Below the pieces are notes generated by a model. The model was not told the origin of the DNA, made no database searches, and saw nothing but the letters and a program-made list of their open reading frames with translations. Positions 5,308-5,540 of a DNA stretch of 5,540 nt are shown piece by piece; the first letter of the stretch is position 1, and each line of letters opens with the position of its first letter. A program made the translations under genes and the position numbers. The DNA is from Bacillota bacterium (lineage in GTDB: Bacteria > Bacillota > Clostridia > Peptostreptococcales > Anaerovoracaceae), in assembly GCA_016302545.1 (NCBI GenBank), contig JAEDNK010000097.1, forward strand, positions 1 to 5,540, given 5' to 3'.

Positions 5308-5466
5308 CTACAGAGCCTGGATTTCCTCGGCAGAAAGGCCTGTTATTTCCTCAATATCCGCCATCTCCATGCCCTTATCTTTCATCGAACGGGCTAGCTT
5401 TAGCGTTGCCTCCATCAAACCTTGATGCAATGAAGAATTGACAAGCCTGCTGCCATAAAAGTTGTT
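5308..5466 (-). pseudogene. C-terminal remnant of an Rpn-family nuclease / PD-(D/E)XK putative transposase
   Basis: The minus-strand frame between a TAA at 5467-5469 and the TAG at 5308-5310 encodes 52 residues ending LKLARSMKDKGMEMADIEE then ITGLSAEEIQAL. This resembles the C-terminal tail common in Rpn-type proteins of Clostridia (ARxMKxxGM...IAxxTGLSxEEIxxL). The catalytic PD-(D/E)XK domain, normally some 200 residues upstream, is absent: the same frame upstream shows several stops (5467, 5483, 5536 areas). Only the last 35 residues follow an ATG (5415), with no ribosome site. I read it as a decayed fragment, tail recognition by memory rather than search. It marks the edge of the pilus locus as a place where mobile-type genes have come and gone. 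Confidence 0.6.
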
Positions 5467-5540
5467 TTATATTAATATTGGTTAAAAATATATTTTTCTA
5501 ATGCTTAGCCTCCAAAAAAATTGCCCGCATTTTCCTCAAG

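Noticed and set aside
5188..5397. Plus-strand 69-codon frame after the prepilin-like gene
   Set aside because: Overlaps the end of the prepilin frame, crosses the terminator stem and lies antisense to the Rpn remnant; no ribosome site or domain.
5505..5540. Minus-strand 11-codon tail (LEENAGNFFGG then TAA) at the right edge
   Set aside because: Could be the end of a gene lying beyond the window, but another frame (LRKMRAIFLEAKH then TAG) is equally open; too short to support either.

Overview
This window carries most of a type IV pilus (T4P) assembly operon from what looks like a low-to-moderate GC Gram-positive anaerobe of the class Clostridia. The inference rests on the gene order (pilB, pilT, pilC, major prepilin), short class-III-type prepilin leaders, purine-rich AGGAG ribosome sites with ATG/GTG starts, a sigma-A type promoter, and a decayed Rpn-type nuclease tail typical of gut Clostridia. 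Genus cannot be fixed from this sequence alone.

Layout. The operon runs on the minus strand, so it reads from right to left. It begins with a strong promoter at 4652-4680. It continues with pilB, the extension ATPase (2879-4591), then a 237-nt repeat-rich spacer, pilT, the retraction ATPase (1596-2642), and pilC, the membrane platform (343-1551). It ends in the window with the 5' part of a major prepilin gene (1-243), which runs off the left edge. A second prepilin-like gene (4812-5228) is transcribed divergently on the plus strand from the shared ~210-nt intergenic region. Right of it lie a stem-loop suited to terminate transcription from both sides and the broken C-terminal tail of an Rpn-family nuclease gene (5308-5466, minus strand).

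How it works together. Prepilins are inserted in the membrane, cut after the Gly of the G|FTLAE motif by a prepilin peptidase not in this window, and polymerised on the PilC platform. PilB ATP hydrolysis drives extension and PilT drives retraction. PilB has a complete tandem MshEN motif, so extension is probably gated by cyclic di-GMP. The minor prepilin may be an initiating or tip subunit.

Most interesting non-coding structure: (1) two perfect dyads, one overlapping the pilB -35 box and one at the expected start site; (2) a MITE-like 119-bp inverted-repeat unit and an adjacent degenerate ~10-bp tandem array in the pilB-pilT spacer; (3) small hairpins in every intercistronic gap, which may tune the ratio of ATPases, platform and pilin. 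No wholly new system is evident; the window is a recognisable T4P locus with unusual regulatory DNA.
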